NCBI GenBank assembly: GCA_958349325.1
Contig: CATWCP010000002.1
Span: 1 to 64,000, forward strand
Direction: 5' to 3'
DNA: 64,000 nt
Source: an uncultured Collinsella sp.
Lineage (GTDB): Bacteria > Actinomycetota > Coriobacteriia > Coriobacteriales > Coriobacteriaceae
The notes beneath the pieces are model-generated. The model did no database searches, was not told where the DNA came from, and saw only the letters and a program-made list of their open reading frames with translations. Shown here piece after piece: positions 7,965-17,045 of this stretch; the first letter of the stretch is position 1; every line of letters begins with the position of its first letter. Made by a program: the position numbers and the translations under genes.

Positions 7965-10712
7965 CTATTTGGCGTCTGCCCAGGTCACTCCAGTCGAAGC
8001 TTCGGCGATTAGGGGGACGCGGAGGTCTACTACGTGTTCCATGACGTCGCGGACCATGGTGGTTAGGCGCTCGGCTTCGTCGACGGGGCACTCAAAGTCC
8101 AGTTCGTCGTGCACTTGCAGGATCATGTGGGCGGCAAAGCCTTCTTCTTCCAGGCGACGGCTTACGCGGGCCATGGCGATCTTGATGATGTCGGCGGCGG
8201 TTCCCTGCATGGGGTGGTTCATAGCCGTGCGCTCGCCAAAGCCGCGGAGTTGCGGGTTTTTGGCCTTGAGCTCAGGAATATGACGACGGCGGCCATACAT
8301 GGTCTCGGCGTAGCCCGTCTGCTTGGCGCGCGCCACCACGTTGTCGAGGAACGTACGCACGCCCGGGTAGGCCTCGTAGTAGCGGTCGATCATGTCGCGC
8401 GCCTCGGCCATCGAGATATGCAGCGACTGCGACAGACCGTAGGCCTGCTGGCCGTACACGATGCCAAAGTTCACGGCCTTGGCGCGACTGCGCAGGTCGG
8501 GCGTTACCTCGGACACCGGCACACCAAACACGCGCGCCGCCGTCTCGGCATGGAAGTCCTCGCCCTCGTTAAAGGCGCGCACCAAGTGCTCGTCACCTGA
8601 GAGATGCGCCAGCAGACGCAGCTCGATCTGCGAGTAGTCCACCGCCAAAAAGACGCTTCCCTCGCCTGCCGAAAACGCCGTCTTGACGGTACGACCCAGC
8701 TCCGAGCGCGTCGGGATGTTCTGCAGGTTCGGGTCGCTCGAGGACAGACGCCCCGTTGCCGTGATGGTCTGGTTGTACGTAGTGTGTACGCGACCGTCAC
8801 CACGGCGTAGCGGGCCCAGCGTGTCCAGATAGGTGGACTTGATCTTAGACTTCTCACGCCAGTCCAAGATCAGACGCACGATTTCGTGGTCACGCGCAAG
8901 GTCGCTCAGCACCTTGGCGTTGGTCGAATAATAGCCGCGCTTAGTCTTCTTGAGGCCCTTGGTCGGAAGCCCCATCACATCAAAGAGCACGTGCGACAGC
9001 TGCATGGGACTGCCGATGTTAAAGGTCTCGTCACCCGCCAGGTCGCGAATACTGCGCTCAACCTCGGTAATCTGGGTCGCCAGGCCCTCGGACAGGCTGC
9101 GCAGCCGATCGGGATCCACGAGCATGCCCGCGCGCTCCATCTTGGCAAGCACCGGCACAAGCGGCATCTCGATACCGTCGAACACGTTGGCGGCGTTCTC
9201 ACGGGCCATGCGATCGCGCAGCGGTGCGACCAGCGCCAGCGTCAAGGCCGCCGTGCGAGCGGCAGGCGCGGGGGCGTCCTCGCCGATACCCTCTGCACCA
9301 CGCGCCGCAGGCAGCGCCATCTGCAGATACGTATCGGCAAGATATGCCTCATCGAACTCGGAACGATCGGAATCCAGCAGATAGGCAGCGACCACGGTAT
9401 CGAAGATACGCGTGGAATCGGCAGCAAGCGGATCCATGAGCTCGGGCTCAGAAGAATCGATGGGCGAAAGCTCGTGCAACAGCGCCTTCATATCCGGGCT
9501 CGCCACGCGACCCTCCATAAACAGACGCGCGAGCACGCCGGCAATCACGCCGTGGACGAAGTTGAAGCCCTCAACCTCAGCCACCGCACAGCTGTCGCCC
9601 TCCTCGAGCGCGAACAGGCCCTTAGACGTCGCCAACCACAGCGTGCGCGTCAGTCCAAAGAGCGCGCCCTCTTCCTTGTCGTCGTCCACCACGGCGGCGA
9701 CCCACTCGTCGGCATCAATCGCGCGGGAGACCTCAACCGCAACGGCACCAAGCGCGTCGGCATCGCCGGCGGCCGCGCGAACCATAGCAGGTATCTCAAA
9801 CACACTGGAGGCAGCAGCCCCGCCCTCGCCGCCGATCAGCGCCAAGAAACGGTTCTGCATGGCGGTGATACCAAGCGTGCCCAGCGCCGCGGACACTTCA
9901 TCGGCAGAAAACGCCGGGAAGGACGTTTCGTCAAAGTCGAGCTCGACGGGCGCATCGGTGCGAATGGTTGCGACCTTGCGGCTCAGCAGCGCATCGTCGA
10001 TGTGCGCACGCAGGTTCTCGCCCATCTTGCCCTTGACCTCGTCGGCATGCGCGATGACCTCGTCCAAGCTGCCGTACTGTGCGATGAGCGCGCTCGCCTT
10101 TTTGGGGCCGATGCCCGGTACGCCGGGAATGTTGTCCGACGTATCGCCCTTCAGACCGTAAAAATCGGGCACGAGCGCCGGCGTAATGCCGTGATACAGG
10201 TCGTCCACGCTCTCGGGCGTCATGATCGCAACGTCGGACAGGCCCTTGCGGGTCGAGACCACGTTGACGTGCTCGGTCACGAGCTGATACATATCGCGAT
10301 CACCGGTCACCAGCAGCATGTCACAGCCGGCCTGCTCGCCCAGGCGCGCCATAGTGCCCAGGATGTCATCGCCTTCCCAGCCCTCGGACTGCAGAATCGG
10401 CACGTTGAGTGCGGCGAGCAGCTCCTTAATCATAGGAAACTGCGCATGCAGGTCGGGATCCATGGGCGGACGCTGCGCCTTGTACTGCGGCAGCATCTCC
10501 ATACGCACGCGCGGCTTGCCCTTGTCAAACGCCACGACGACGCCGTCGGGGTTAAAGGCGTCGATCATCTTAAGAAACATGTTCAGAAAGCCAAAGATCG
10601 CGTTGGTGGGACGACCGTCCGGCGCGTTCATGGTGGGCGGCACGGCGTGGAAGGCGCGGTGCATGAGCGAGTTGCCGTCGATGACGGCAAAGGTACGGCG
10701 CTTGTCAGACAT
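7965..10712 (-). CDS. polA: DNA polymerase I
   Basis: 915 residues. It fills gaps and removes RNA primers in replication and repair. Domains in order: 5'-3' nuclease (about 1-290), a 3'-5' exonuclease-like domain (about 310-530), and the polymerase domain to the end. Motif A is DYSQIELR (Asp692), motif B RSRAKAVNFGIVYG, motif C VHDE (Asp869). The proofreading domain lacks a recognisable DxE metal motif (the matching stretch reads AAVVDDDKEEG), so proofreading is probably lost. The ATG at 10712 follows GAGGT and begins MSDKRRTFAVIDGN. The last part of the gene (about 7965-8110) is poorer in GC than the rest. Confidence 0.95.
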   Translation of the reverse strand: MSDKRRTFAVIDGNSLMHRAFHAVPPTMNAPDGRPTNAIFGFLNMFLKMIDAFNPDGVVVAFDKGKPRVRMEMLPQYKAQRPPMDPDLHAQFPMIKELLAALNVPILQSEGWEGDDILGTMARLGEQAGCDMLLVTGDRDMYQLVTEHVNVVSTRKGLSDVAIMTPESVDDLYHGITPALVPDFYGLKGDTSDNIPGVPGIGPKKASALIAQYGSLDEVIAHADEVKGKMGENLRAHIDDALLSRKVATIRTDAPVELDFDETSFPAFSADEVSAALGTLGITAMQNRFLALIGGEGGAAASSVFEIPAMVRAAAGDADALGAVAVEVSRAIDADEWVAAVVDDDKEEGALFGLTRTLWLATSKGLFALEEGDSCAVAEVEGFNFVHGVIAGVLARLFMEGRVASPDMKALLHELSPIDSSEPELMDPLAADSTRIFDTVVAAYLLDSDRSEFDEAYLADTYLQMALPAARGAEGIGEDAPAPAARTAALTLALVAPLRDRMARENAANVFDGIEMPLVPVLAKMERAGMLVDPDRLRSLSEGLATQITEVERSIRDLAGDETFNIGSPMQLSHVLFDVMGLPTKGLKKTKRGYYSTNAKVLSDLARDHEIVRLILDWREKSKIKSTYLDTLGPLRRGDGRVHTTYNQTITATGRLSSSDPNLQNIPTRSELGRTVKTAFSAGEGSVFLAVDYSQIELRLLAHLSGDEHLVRAFNEGEDFHAETAARVFGVPVSEVTPDLRSRAKAVNFGIVYGQQAYGLSQSLHISMAEARDMIDRYYEAYPGVRTFLDNVVARAKQTGYAETMYGRRRHIPELKAKNPQLRGFGERTAMNHPMQGTAADIIKIAMARVSRRLEEEGFAAHMILQVHDELDFECPVDEAERLTTMVRDVMEHVVDLRVPLIAEASTGVTWADAK

Positions 10713-10878
10713 ATTGAATACCTCGCTTTGGGCTGGGCACGGTTTGCTCACTCCAGTTTACACGCTCCCCGCCCCGCGGCCACCGCACATCAAGCTCCCC
10801 CGCCACCGTGAGCCCGCGCGTGATACGATGGCTCACGACACATCAACCAGCACGATCGATCCGAAAGGAGCCTGCGTC

Positions 10879-12276
10879 ATGGAGCGTCCCTGCGCATGGA
10901 AAAAGTACACGCCACAGCAAGTCGAGGAGCTCGAGGAGCTTTGCCGCGGCTATAAGCAGTTTTTGAGTGAGAACAAGACCGAGCGCCTGTGCGTCAAGGC
11001 CGGCATCAAGATGGCCGAGGAGGCGGGATACGTCGACCTGGAGACCGTAATCGACGAAGGCCGCGAGCTCAAGGCAGGCGACAAGGTGTATACCGCTAAC
11101 CACGGCAAGGACCTTATGCTCGTCAACCTGGGCACCGCCCCGCTCGAGCAGGGCTTTAACATCCTGGGCGCCCACGTGGACTCGCCGCGCCTGGACCTTA
11201 AGCAGAACCCCGCTTTCGAGGCCGGCGACATGGCTTATCTCGACACGCACTACTATGGCGGCGTCAAGAGCTACCACTGGGTCGCTTCCCCGCTCGCGCT
11301 CGTAGGCGTCATCTGCAAAAAGGACGGCACCACCGTCGACATTAATATCGGCGACAAGGCCGACGACCCGGTCTTTACCATCTCCGACCTGCTGATCCAT
11401 CTCTCGAGCGAGCAGATGGCCAAGCCCGCCAAGGACGCCGTCGACGCCGAGATCCTCGACGTGATCGTGGGCGGCCGTCCCGTCAAGTTCGATGAGGACG
11501 ACAAGGACGCCCCCAAGGAGCCCGTCAAGCAGATGTTCCTGGACATCCTCAAGGAGCAGTACGACGTCGAGGAGGAGGACTTCCTCTCCGCCGAGATCGA
11601 GGTCGTGCCCGCCGGCCCCGCCCGCGACATGGGTCTCGACCGCTCCATGATTCTGGGCTATGGCCACGACGACCGCGTCTGCGCCTATCCGTCCATGCTC
11701 GCCCAGATCAATGTGGCCAATGTCGAGCGCACGAGCATCACGCTCATCGTCGACAAGGAGGAGATTGGCTCCGTGGGTGCCACCGGCATGACAAGTCGCT
11801 TCTTCGAGAACACCGTCGCCGAGATCATGACGCTCGCCGGCGAGGGCAGCCCGCTGGCCCTGCGCCGCGCGCTCGCCCGCAGCCGTATGCTCTCCTCTGA
11901 CGTGTCCGCCGGCTTCGACCCGGGCTATGCCGGCAAGTTCGAGACCAAAAACGCCGCCTTTATGGGTCGCGGCCTGTGCTTTAACAAGTACACGGGCAGC
12001 CGCGGCAAGGGCGGTTCCAACGACGCTGATGCCGAGTACGTGGCCCTCGTCCGCGACATCATGGACGAGGCCGGCGTGGACTTCCAGACCTGTGAGCTCG
12101 GCCGCGTCAACGCGGGCGGCGGCGGCACCATCGCCTACATCATGGCCAAGTACGGCATGAACGTCATCGATTCCGGTGTTGCCGTCCTGTCCATGCACGC
12201 CCTGTGGGAGGTCGCCAACAAGGCCGACATCTACGAGGCCTATCGCGGCTACAAGGCCTTCATCGAGCGCGCCTAA
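10879..12276 (+). CDS. M18-family aminopeptidase
   Basis: 465 residues. It is a dinuclear zinc metallopeptidase that removes N-terminal residues from peptides, typically as a cytoplasmic dodecamer. Ligand motifs are visible in order: GAHVDSPRLDLK (His, Asp), DKEEIGSVGATG (catalytic and metal Glu), DVSAGFDPGY (Asp) and SMHALWEV (His). The ATG at 10879 follows AAAGGAG. It is divergent from polA. Its downstream gap holds a 63-nt repeat hairpin followed by a T-run that could end its transcript. Confidence 0.93.
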   Translation: MERPCAWKKYTPQQVEELEELCRGYKQFLSENKTERLCVKAGIKMAEEAGYVDLETVIDEGRELKAGDKVYTANHGKDLMLVNLGTAPLEQGFNILGAHVDSPRLDLKQNPAFEAGDMAYLDTHYYGGVKSYHWVASPLALVGVICKKDGTTVDINIGDKADDPVFTISDLLIHLSSEQMAKPAKDAVDAEILDVIVGGRPVKFDEDDKDAPKEPVKQMFLDILKEQYDVEEEDFLSAEIEVVPAGPARDMGLDRSMILGYGHDDRVCAYPSMLAQINVANVERTSITLIVDKEEIGSVGATGMTSRFFENTVAEIMTLAGEGSPLALRRALARSRMLSSDVSAGFDPGYAGKFETKNAAFMGRGLCFNKYTGSRGKGGSNDADAEYVALVRDIMDEAGVDFQTCELGRVNAGGGGTIAYIMAKYGMNVIDSGVAVLSMHALWEVANKADIYEAYRGYKAFIERA

Positions 12277-12291
12277 CCAACCCTTCATCAG

Positions 12292-12354
12292 TTGCGGTGA
12301 AATACGGACTAAACTGGCCCATAAACGGCCAAAACAGACCGTATTCCACCGCAA
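12292..12354 (+). repeat. 63-nt palindromic repeat, copy 1
   Basis: It opens TTGCGGTGAAATA and closes TATTCCACCGCAA, exactly as at 51430-51492, and has the same total length. Immediately inside, CGG/CCG here is replaced by GTTCC/GGAAC in the other copy, keeping the stem paired. Both are followed by a pyrimidine run ending TTTGGC (here TTTCTTTTTTGGC), so it may terminate the M18 gene. It lies 25 bp before the yaaA start. Confidence 0.8.
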
Positions 12355-12379
12355 TTTCTTTTTTGGCAGAGGAGAGTTC

Positions 12380-13189
12380 ATGCTGCAGGTCATCATTTCG
12401 CCCGCCAAGCAGATGCGCGCGGCCCAAGATGCTTTTGAAGTCCTGGGCATCCCACCCTTTGTGCGCGAGACGGCTCGCCTCCACCGCGCACTGCTAGATA
12501 TCGAGCGGAATGAAGGCAGCGGCGGCCTGCAGGCGCTGTGGAACGTGAGTGACAAACTGCTGGGGCCTTGCCTCAACACCCTGCATGAGTTCGGGCCCAT
12601 CCTGAAAAGCGGCGATCTCGACAATCCCGCACTCGCTCGCCACCTCTCCCCTGCCGTCATGTCCTATCACGGCATTCAATACCAGAGCATGGCACCCGAG
12701 GTGATGGATTCCGCGCAGCTCGCATGGCTGCAAGACCATCTGTGGATCCTCTCCGGCCTCTACGGGTGCGTTCGTCCCTTTCATGCCGTCGAACCGTATC
12801 GGCTGGAGATGGGCGCGAAGCTCGCCGTTGACGATGCCCGAGACCTCTACGCGTTTTGGAGCGACAAGCTCGCGCGGGCTATCGCCCCGGCAGGCTCAAA
12901 CACCACGATCGTCAACCTCGCCAGCGTAGAGTATGCCAAAGCCGTTCTGCCCCACCTCGCGGGCGACGCCACGGCCGTCACATGCCTCTTTGGCGAGGGT
13001 ATCCGCAACGGGAAGCCCATCCAACGGTCGACCGCCAGCAAAAAGGCGCGCGGCTCCATGGCGCGGTGGATGGCAGAAAACAAGCTCGAGGATGCAAGCG
13101 AACTTACCGCATTCAACATCGGCTATCGACACATCCCCGAGCTTTCAGACAAAAACACCCTGGTTTTCATGAACGCGCAGGCACAATAG
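12380..13189 (+). CDS. yaaA: YaaA family peroxide stress protein (DUF328)
   Basis: 269 residues. YaaA proteins lower free iron and limit oxidative DNA damage in E. coli; the structure is a DNA-binding-like fold. Visible family blocks are the N-terminal IISPAKQM, SGLYGCVRPF, VNLASVEYAKAV and the basic STASKKARG. The ATG at 12380 has GAGGAGA upstream. It is convergent with the small membrane protein that ends at 13213. Role is inferred from the family. Confidence 0.88.
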   Translation: MLQVIISPAKQMRAAQDAFEVLGIPPFVRETARLHRALLDIERNEGSGGLQALWNVSDKLLGPCLNTLHEFGPILKSGDLDNPALARHLSPAVMSYHGIQYQSMAPEVMDSAQLAWLQDHLWILSGLYGCVRPFHAVEPYRLEMGAKLAVDDARDLYAFWSDKLARAIAPAGSNTTIVNLASVEYAKAVLPHLAGDATAVTCLFGEGIRNGKPIQRSTASKKARGSMARWMAENKLEDASELTAFNIGYRHIPELSDKNTLVFMNAQAQ

Positions 13190-13212
13190 ACCCGCCGTTT
13201 CCAAACACCCCG

Positions 13213-13728
13213 TTACTCCGCCAAGCCATCGGCCTTTGTAATCTCGCTCGTCGAGCCATCTTGGTAGGTAATCTTAACGTGCTCCACCTCGGATACCGCA
13301 GCGCCCGCCGGGGGCTCCAAGCGCCATTCCGTCAGCGCAATGTCCATGGTCGTGGGCACGTCCCCTTGATCTTTGAGCTTCACCGTCAGCGTTTTGAGCG
13401 TCGCATCAAACGTCACGCGTTCGATTTCTTCGCCCGGAATAGACCCGCCGCTCAGCTGCAGCTGCACAAACTCGTCGCACGGATACCAATAGTCGCCCGG
13501 TGCGGCAACCGTGTTGCCACCAGAATCTTTCATGGTCATAATCGGCAGGCCCTCGTCGGCTTCAAACCCCCAGGTGGCGCCGCCAGGACCGCCGAACGTC
13601 CAAATACAAAAGGCAATCACCAGTACGGCAAGCACCGCAAAACCAATCGCGACCAACCCATGGTGCGCACGGCTTTCCTCGGCCGATACATCCCATTGCG
13701 TCTCTCGATATAGATGCTTGTCTTCCAT
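13213..13728 (-). CDS. Small membrane-anchored protein, uncharacterised
   Basis: 171 residues. An N-terminal cytoplasmic segment of about 23 residues is followed by one transmembrane helix (about 24-44, VAIGFAVLAVLVIAFCIWTF). An external domain follows with an alternating beta-type pattern and no recognised motif. The ATG at 13728 follows GGGGAGG. It is divergent from thiC, with the riboswitch lying between. I do not recognise the family; it resembles the many single-pass proteins of unknown role in this group. Confidence 0.75.
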   Translation of the reverse strand: MEDKHLYRETQWDVSAEESRAHHGLVAIGFAVLAVLVIAFCIWTFGGPGGATWGFEADEGLPIMTMKDSGGNTVAAPGDYWYPCDEFVQLQLSGGSIPGEEIERVTFDATLKTLTVKLKDQGDVPTTMDIALTEWRLEPPAGAAVSEVEHVKITYQDGSTSEITKADGLAE

Positions 13729-13789
13729 GTACGCCTCCCCACAGGCACGCTCGTTAGGCCAATCGTACCCATTCGAGCTATACTTGAGC

Positions 13790-13893
13790 CCATTACATAA
13801 ACGGGGAGCTTGCAGGACAAGACGGCAGGCTGAGACTGGGCGCGCCCGCCCTGACCCGCAAACCTGATATGGGTAATGCCAACGAAGGGAGCC
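13790..13893 (+). promoter_or_regulatory. TPP riboswitch (THI box)
   Basis: The conserved THI-box blocks appear in order: ACGGGGAGC (13801), GGCTGAGACTGGG (CTGAGA at 13830-13835), CTGACCC, then AACCTGATATGGGTAATGCC and AACGAAGGGA to 13890. The last block contains the thiC ribosome-binding site (AAGGGA, 13885-13890). Ligand binding would therefore hide it and block translation. No separate terminator stem is visible before the start codon, so translational control is the better model. Confidence 0.95.
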
Positions 13894-13899
13894 GTGCCA

Positions 13900-15234
13900 A
13901 TGAGCACACAGACCGAGCCCAAGCTCGTCACGCAAATCGACTTCGCCCGTGCCGGGCAGATCACGCCGCAGATGAAGGAAGTCGCCGAACGCGAGCATCG
14001 CGACCCCGAGTACATCCGCGAGCGCGTGGCCGACGGCCGCATCGCCATTCCCGCCAACATCGTGCACATCAAAAAGGGCATGCGCGCCTTTGGCGTCGGT
14101 GAGGGCCTGTCCACCAAGGTCAACGTGAACCTGGGTATCTCGGGCGACAAGGCCGATGCCGCCGAGGAATGGAAGAAGGTCAAGATCGCCGAGGACTTTG
14201 GCGCCGACGCCATCATGGACCTTTCCAACTCGGGCAAGACGCGCCAGTTCCGCCAGCAGCTCATCGACGAGACGCCGCTCATGGTAGGCACCGTCCCCAT
14301 GTACGACGCCATCGGCTACATGGAAAAGCCGCTGGTCAAGCTTACCAAGGACGACCTGTTCGAAGTCGTGCGCGCGCATGCCGAGGACGGCGTGGACTTT
14401 ATGACCATTCACTGCGGCATCAACAAGTCGGTCACCAAGACCTTTAAGGAGACCGGCCGCCTCATGAACATCGTGAGCCGCGGCGGCTCGCTGCTGTTTG
14501 GCTGGATGGAGGTCACCGGCAACGAGAACCCCTTCTATGAGTTCTACGATGAGTTGCTCGAGATTTGCCACGAGTACGACGTGACCATCTCGCTCGGCGA
14601 CTCCTGCCGCCCGGGCTGCCTCTACGACTCCAACGACGCCACCGAGACCGCCGAGATGATCGAGCTGGGCAAGCTATGCAAGCGTGCTTGGGCCGCCGGC
14701 GTACAGGTCATGGTCGAGGGCCCGGGTCACATGGCGCTCGACGAGATCGCCGCCAACATGAAACTGCAGAAGCGCCTGTGCCACAACGCCCCGTTCTATG
14801 TGCTCGGGCCGCTGGTGACCGATATCGGCGTGGGCTACGACCACATCACCGCTGCCATCGGCGGCGCCATCTCCGCCAGCTCCGGTGCCGACTTCCTGTG
14901 CTACGTGACACCGGCCGAGCACCTATGCCTGCCTAACGCCCAGGATGTGCTCGACGGCCTCATGGCCACCAAGATCGCCGCACACGCCGCCGACATCGCC
15001 AAAAAGGTGCCCCACGCCCGCGACATGGACGACAAGATGGGCCAGGCACGCCGCAAGCTCGACTGGGACGCCATGTGGAAGTGCGCACTCGACCCGGTTA
15101 CGGGCAAGAAGCGCTACGAGGAGTCCCCCGCCGCCACCGAGGGCACTTGCACCATGTGTGGCAAGATGTGCGCCGTCCGCACCGTCAACAAGATCTTCGA
15201 GGGCACCACGATCGACCTCGGCATGGAGGACTAG
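13900..15234 (+). CDS. thiC: Phosphomethylpyrimidine synthase ThiC
   Basis: 444 residues, the short form common in anaerobes and lacking the N-terminal extension. It is a radical-SAM enzyme that rearranges aminoimidazole ribotide into HMP phosphate for thiamine. The C-terminus carries the cluster cysteines in TCTMCGKMCAVR; zinc-site and substrate motifs include SLGDSCRPGC and EGPGHMALDEI. The ATG at 13900 lies 9 nt after AAGGGA of the riboswitch. An upstream in-frame ATG at 13876 lies within the conserved riboswitch and is rejected. Confidence 0.96.
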   Translation: MSTQTEPKLVTQIDFARAGQITPQMKEVAEREHRDPEYIRERVADGRIAIPANIVHIKKGMRAFGVGEGLSTKVNVNLGISGDKADAAEEWKKVKIAEDFGADAIMDLSNSGKTRQFRQQLIDETPLMVGTVPMYDAIGYMEKPLVKLTKDDLFEVVRAHAEDGVDFMTIHCGINKSVTKTFKETGRLMNIVSRGGSLLFGWMEVTGNENPFYEFYDELLEICHEYDVTISLGDSCRPGCLYDSNDATETAEMIELGKLCKRAWAAGVQVMVEGPGHMALDEIAANMKLQKRLCHNAPFYVLGPLVTDIGVGYDHITAAIGGAISASSGADFLCYVTPAEHLCLPNAQDVLDGLMATKIAAHAADIAKKVPHARDMDDKMGQARRKLDWDAMWKCALDPVTGKKRYEESPAATEGTCTMCGKMCAVRTVNKIFEGTTIDLGMED

Positions 15235-15329
15235 CCCTGTCGCTGCGGCCGCTTCTGGCGACGAGCTGGCGCCTGTCAATTGTTGACGTGTGAACATTTG
15301 CTTACATTTGCGTAAAGATTGCATCGCCC

Positions 15330-15359
15330 GCCCGGGTTCGGCATAGAGTCGGCCCGGGC
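15330..15359 (+). terminator. Hairpin between thiC and thiD
   Basis: A GCCCGGG stem (15330-15336) pairs with CCCGGGC (15353-15359) and is followed by ATCTTTATAAT. It may terminate thiC. A TATAAT at 15365-15370 directly after it could be a -10 element for thiD, but no good -35 is seen. Confidence 0.5.
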
Positions 15360-15416
15360 ATCTTTATAATGCTGGCTTAAAGACCCATTTGATTCCGACC
15401 GAACAAGGGAGCGAAC

Positions 15417-16247
15417 ATGGATCGCAGTAAGGTACCTGCCGTTCTATCCATCGCAGGATCCGACTCCAGCGGTGGCGCCGGCATTCAGGCCGACATCAAG
15501 ACCATCACGGCGCACCGCCTGTATGCCGAGACGGCCATCACTGCTATCACCGCACAGAACACCTTGGGTGTCACCGCCGTGCAGAACATCTCCCCGGATA
15601 TTGTCGCGGCGCAGATCGATGCCGTTTTTGACGATATTCGACCCAGCGCCGTCAAAATCGGCATGGTTTCCTCTGCCGAGATTATCGAGGTTATCGCCGA
15701 CCGCTTGAGCGCCTGGGACGCACAAAATATCGTCGTCGACCCCGTCATGGTGGCCACCTCGGGCGCGCGGCTGATTGCCGAAGATGCCGCCGAGGCGCTC
15801 ACCCGCCGCCTGTTCCCGCTGGCGACGGTTATCACGCCCAATATTCCCGAGGCCATGGCCCTGCTCGACTACGAGGTCGACTCCGAGCGCACGCAGCAAA
15901 ATGCTGCCATGCTCCTCACCCGCCGCTTTGGTTGCGCATCCCTCGTTAAGGGTGGGCATCTTGTCAACGAGGCCAACGATGTACTGGCCGAACCCGCGCC
16001 ACTCGATGATGAGGGCAACCATCTGGGAGATCCACTCACCACGTGGTTCCGCCACAAGCGCATCGAGACCGACAACACGCACGGCACCGGATGTACGCTC
16101 TCGTCCGCCATCGCCTGCGCGCTGGCCCAGGGCATGGATCTTGCCGATGCCGTCAACGCGGGCAAGGCATACCTGACAGGCGCTCTGGCCGCCGGCCTAA
16201 ACATGGGCAAAGGCTCCGGCCCTGTCAACCACATGTGGCAGTATTAA
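15417..16247 (+). CDS. thiD: HMP/HMP-P kinase ThiD
   Basis: 276 residues of the ribokinase-like family. It phosphorylates hydroxymethylpyrimidine and its monophosphate, the step after ThiC. The N-terminal SIAGSDSSGGAGIQAD is the substrate-binding signature, DPVMVATSGARL follows, and DNTHGTGCTLSSAIA is the anion hole with the catalytic Asp position replaced by the family's Cys. The ATG at 15417 follows AAGGGA. Same strand as thiC, 182 bp downstream. thiE and thiM are not in the window. Confidence 0.93.
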   Translation: MDRSKVPAVLSIAGSDSSGGAGIQADIKTITAHRLYAETAITAITAQNTLGVTAVQNISPDIVAAQIDAVFDDIRPSAVKIGMVSSAEIIEVIADRLSAWDAQNIVVDPVMVATSGARLIAEDAAEALTRRLFPLATVITPNIPEAMALLDYEVDSERTQQNAAMLLTRRFGCASLVKGGHLVNEANDVLAEPAPLDDEGNHLGDPLTTWFRHKRIETDNTHGTGCTLSSAIACALAQGMDLADAVNAGKAYLTGALAAGLNMGKGSGPVNHMWQY

Positions 16248-16262
16248 GATTCGCAGCCCAAG

Positions 16263-16295
16263 CCACCGCAAAGGCGCCCGCCCCCTTTGCGGTGG
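16263..16295. terminator. Bidirectional terminator thiD/SGNH gene
   Basis: A perfect 12-bp stem CCACCGCAAAGG (16263-16274) pairs with 16284-16295 in the convergent gap between thiD and the minus-strand hydrolase. GTTTGG follows on the plus strand. Confidence 0.8.
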
Positions 16296-16307
16296 TTTGG
16301 GGTCGCG

Positions 16308-16967
16308 CTACTCTCCGAGCATCTCTTGGAGCTTGGCCGCCACGGCGTGACCCAGGCTCTCATGGCTTTCGGGCATCATATGCAGATAGTCGATATCGCC
16401 CGGCTCGGCAAAATCAGCGGCATTCAAAAAGTCGCAGCCAAACTGTTTAGCAGCATACGCATAGTACTCGGCAAAATGCTCCGAGGCCTCGACGGAGCGC
16501 TCGTCAAAGTCGGTCATGTACACATCGGCGATCTGCGGTTTAATCTTGATAGGCGCCATCAGCAGAATACGCGGGCAGGGCGCGGCTTCGGTCCAGGGAA
16601 ACGCGCGGACGGTGCGAATCAGCGCCATGGCACCGTCAGCGATATCGGCAGCCCCCACGCTAAAGACCGTCTTGCAGTCGTTGGTGCCCAGCATAATCAC
16701 GATCGCATCCAACGGCTTATGAGTCTCGAGCAGCATCGGCAACGCGCGGATGCCGTTGAGATTAGTGTCCAGATGGCACATGTCGTCACGCACCGTCGTG
16801 CGGCCGTTGAGGCCTTCCTCAATCACGTGCCAGCCCTCGCCCAGGTCGCGCTGGGCCACGCCGCACCAGCGCACATCGTGCGCATAGCGTACCGCGGTGC
16901 CGTCGCGCATGCCCGCCGGATCATAGCCGTAGGTATTGCTGTCGCCAAAGCACAGAACGTTTTTCAT
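16308..16967 (-). CDS. SGNH/GDSL-family hydrolase
   Basis: 219 residues with no signal peptide, so probably cytoplasmic. SGNH blocks are visible: CFGDSNTYGYD (catalytic Ser in block I), GLNGRTT (block II), MLGTNDCK (block III Asn) and DYLHMMPESH (block V with Asp and His). This arrangement matches arylesterase/acyl-hydrolase members that cleave small acyl esters or deacetylate sugars. The substrate is unknown. The start follows GGAAGGG. Confidence 0.85.
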   Translation of the reverse strand: MKNVLCFGDSNTYGYDPAGMRDGTAVRYAHDVRWCGVAQRDLGEGWHVIEEGLNGRTTVRDDMCHLDTNLNGIRALPMLLETHKPLDAIVIMLGTNDCKTVFSVGAADIADGAMALIRTVRAFPWTEAAPCPRILLMAPIKIKPQIADVYMTDFDERSVEASEHFAEYYAYAAKQFGCDFLNAADFAEPGDIDYLHMMPESHESLGHAVAAKLQEMLGE

Positions 16968-16992
16968 CGTAAGCCCTTCCTCTAGTAAAAAG

Positions 16993-17018
16993 TCGGCGGG
17001 AGCAGTCTCTCCCGCCGA
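16993..17018 (-). terminator. Terminator of the PARG-like gene
   Basis: The 10-bp stem TCGGCGGGAG (16993-17002) pairs with 17009-17018. On the minus strand it is followed by CTTTTTACTAG, a clear T-run. Confidence 0.88.
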
Positions 17019-17045
17019 ATCGACCTATCTGTCAGCACATACCGA

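Noticed and set aside
8886..10811. 641-codon ORF opposite polA
   Set aside because: Antisense shadow; no recognisable domain.
13876..13899. Upstream ATG of thiC at 13876
   Set aside because: It lies within the conserved TPP riboswitch core and has no ribosome-binding site.
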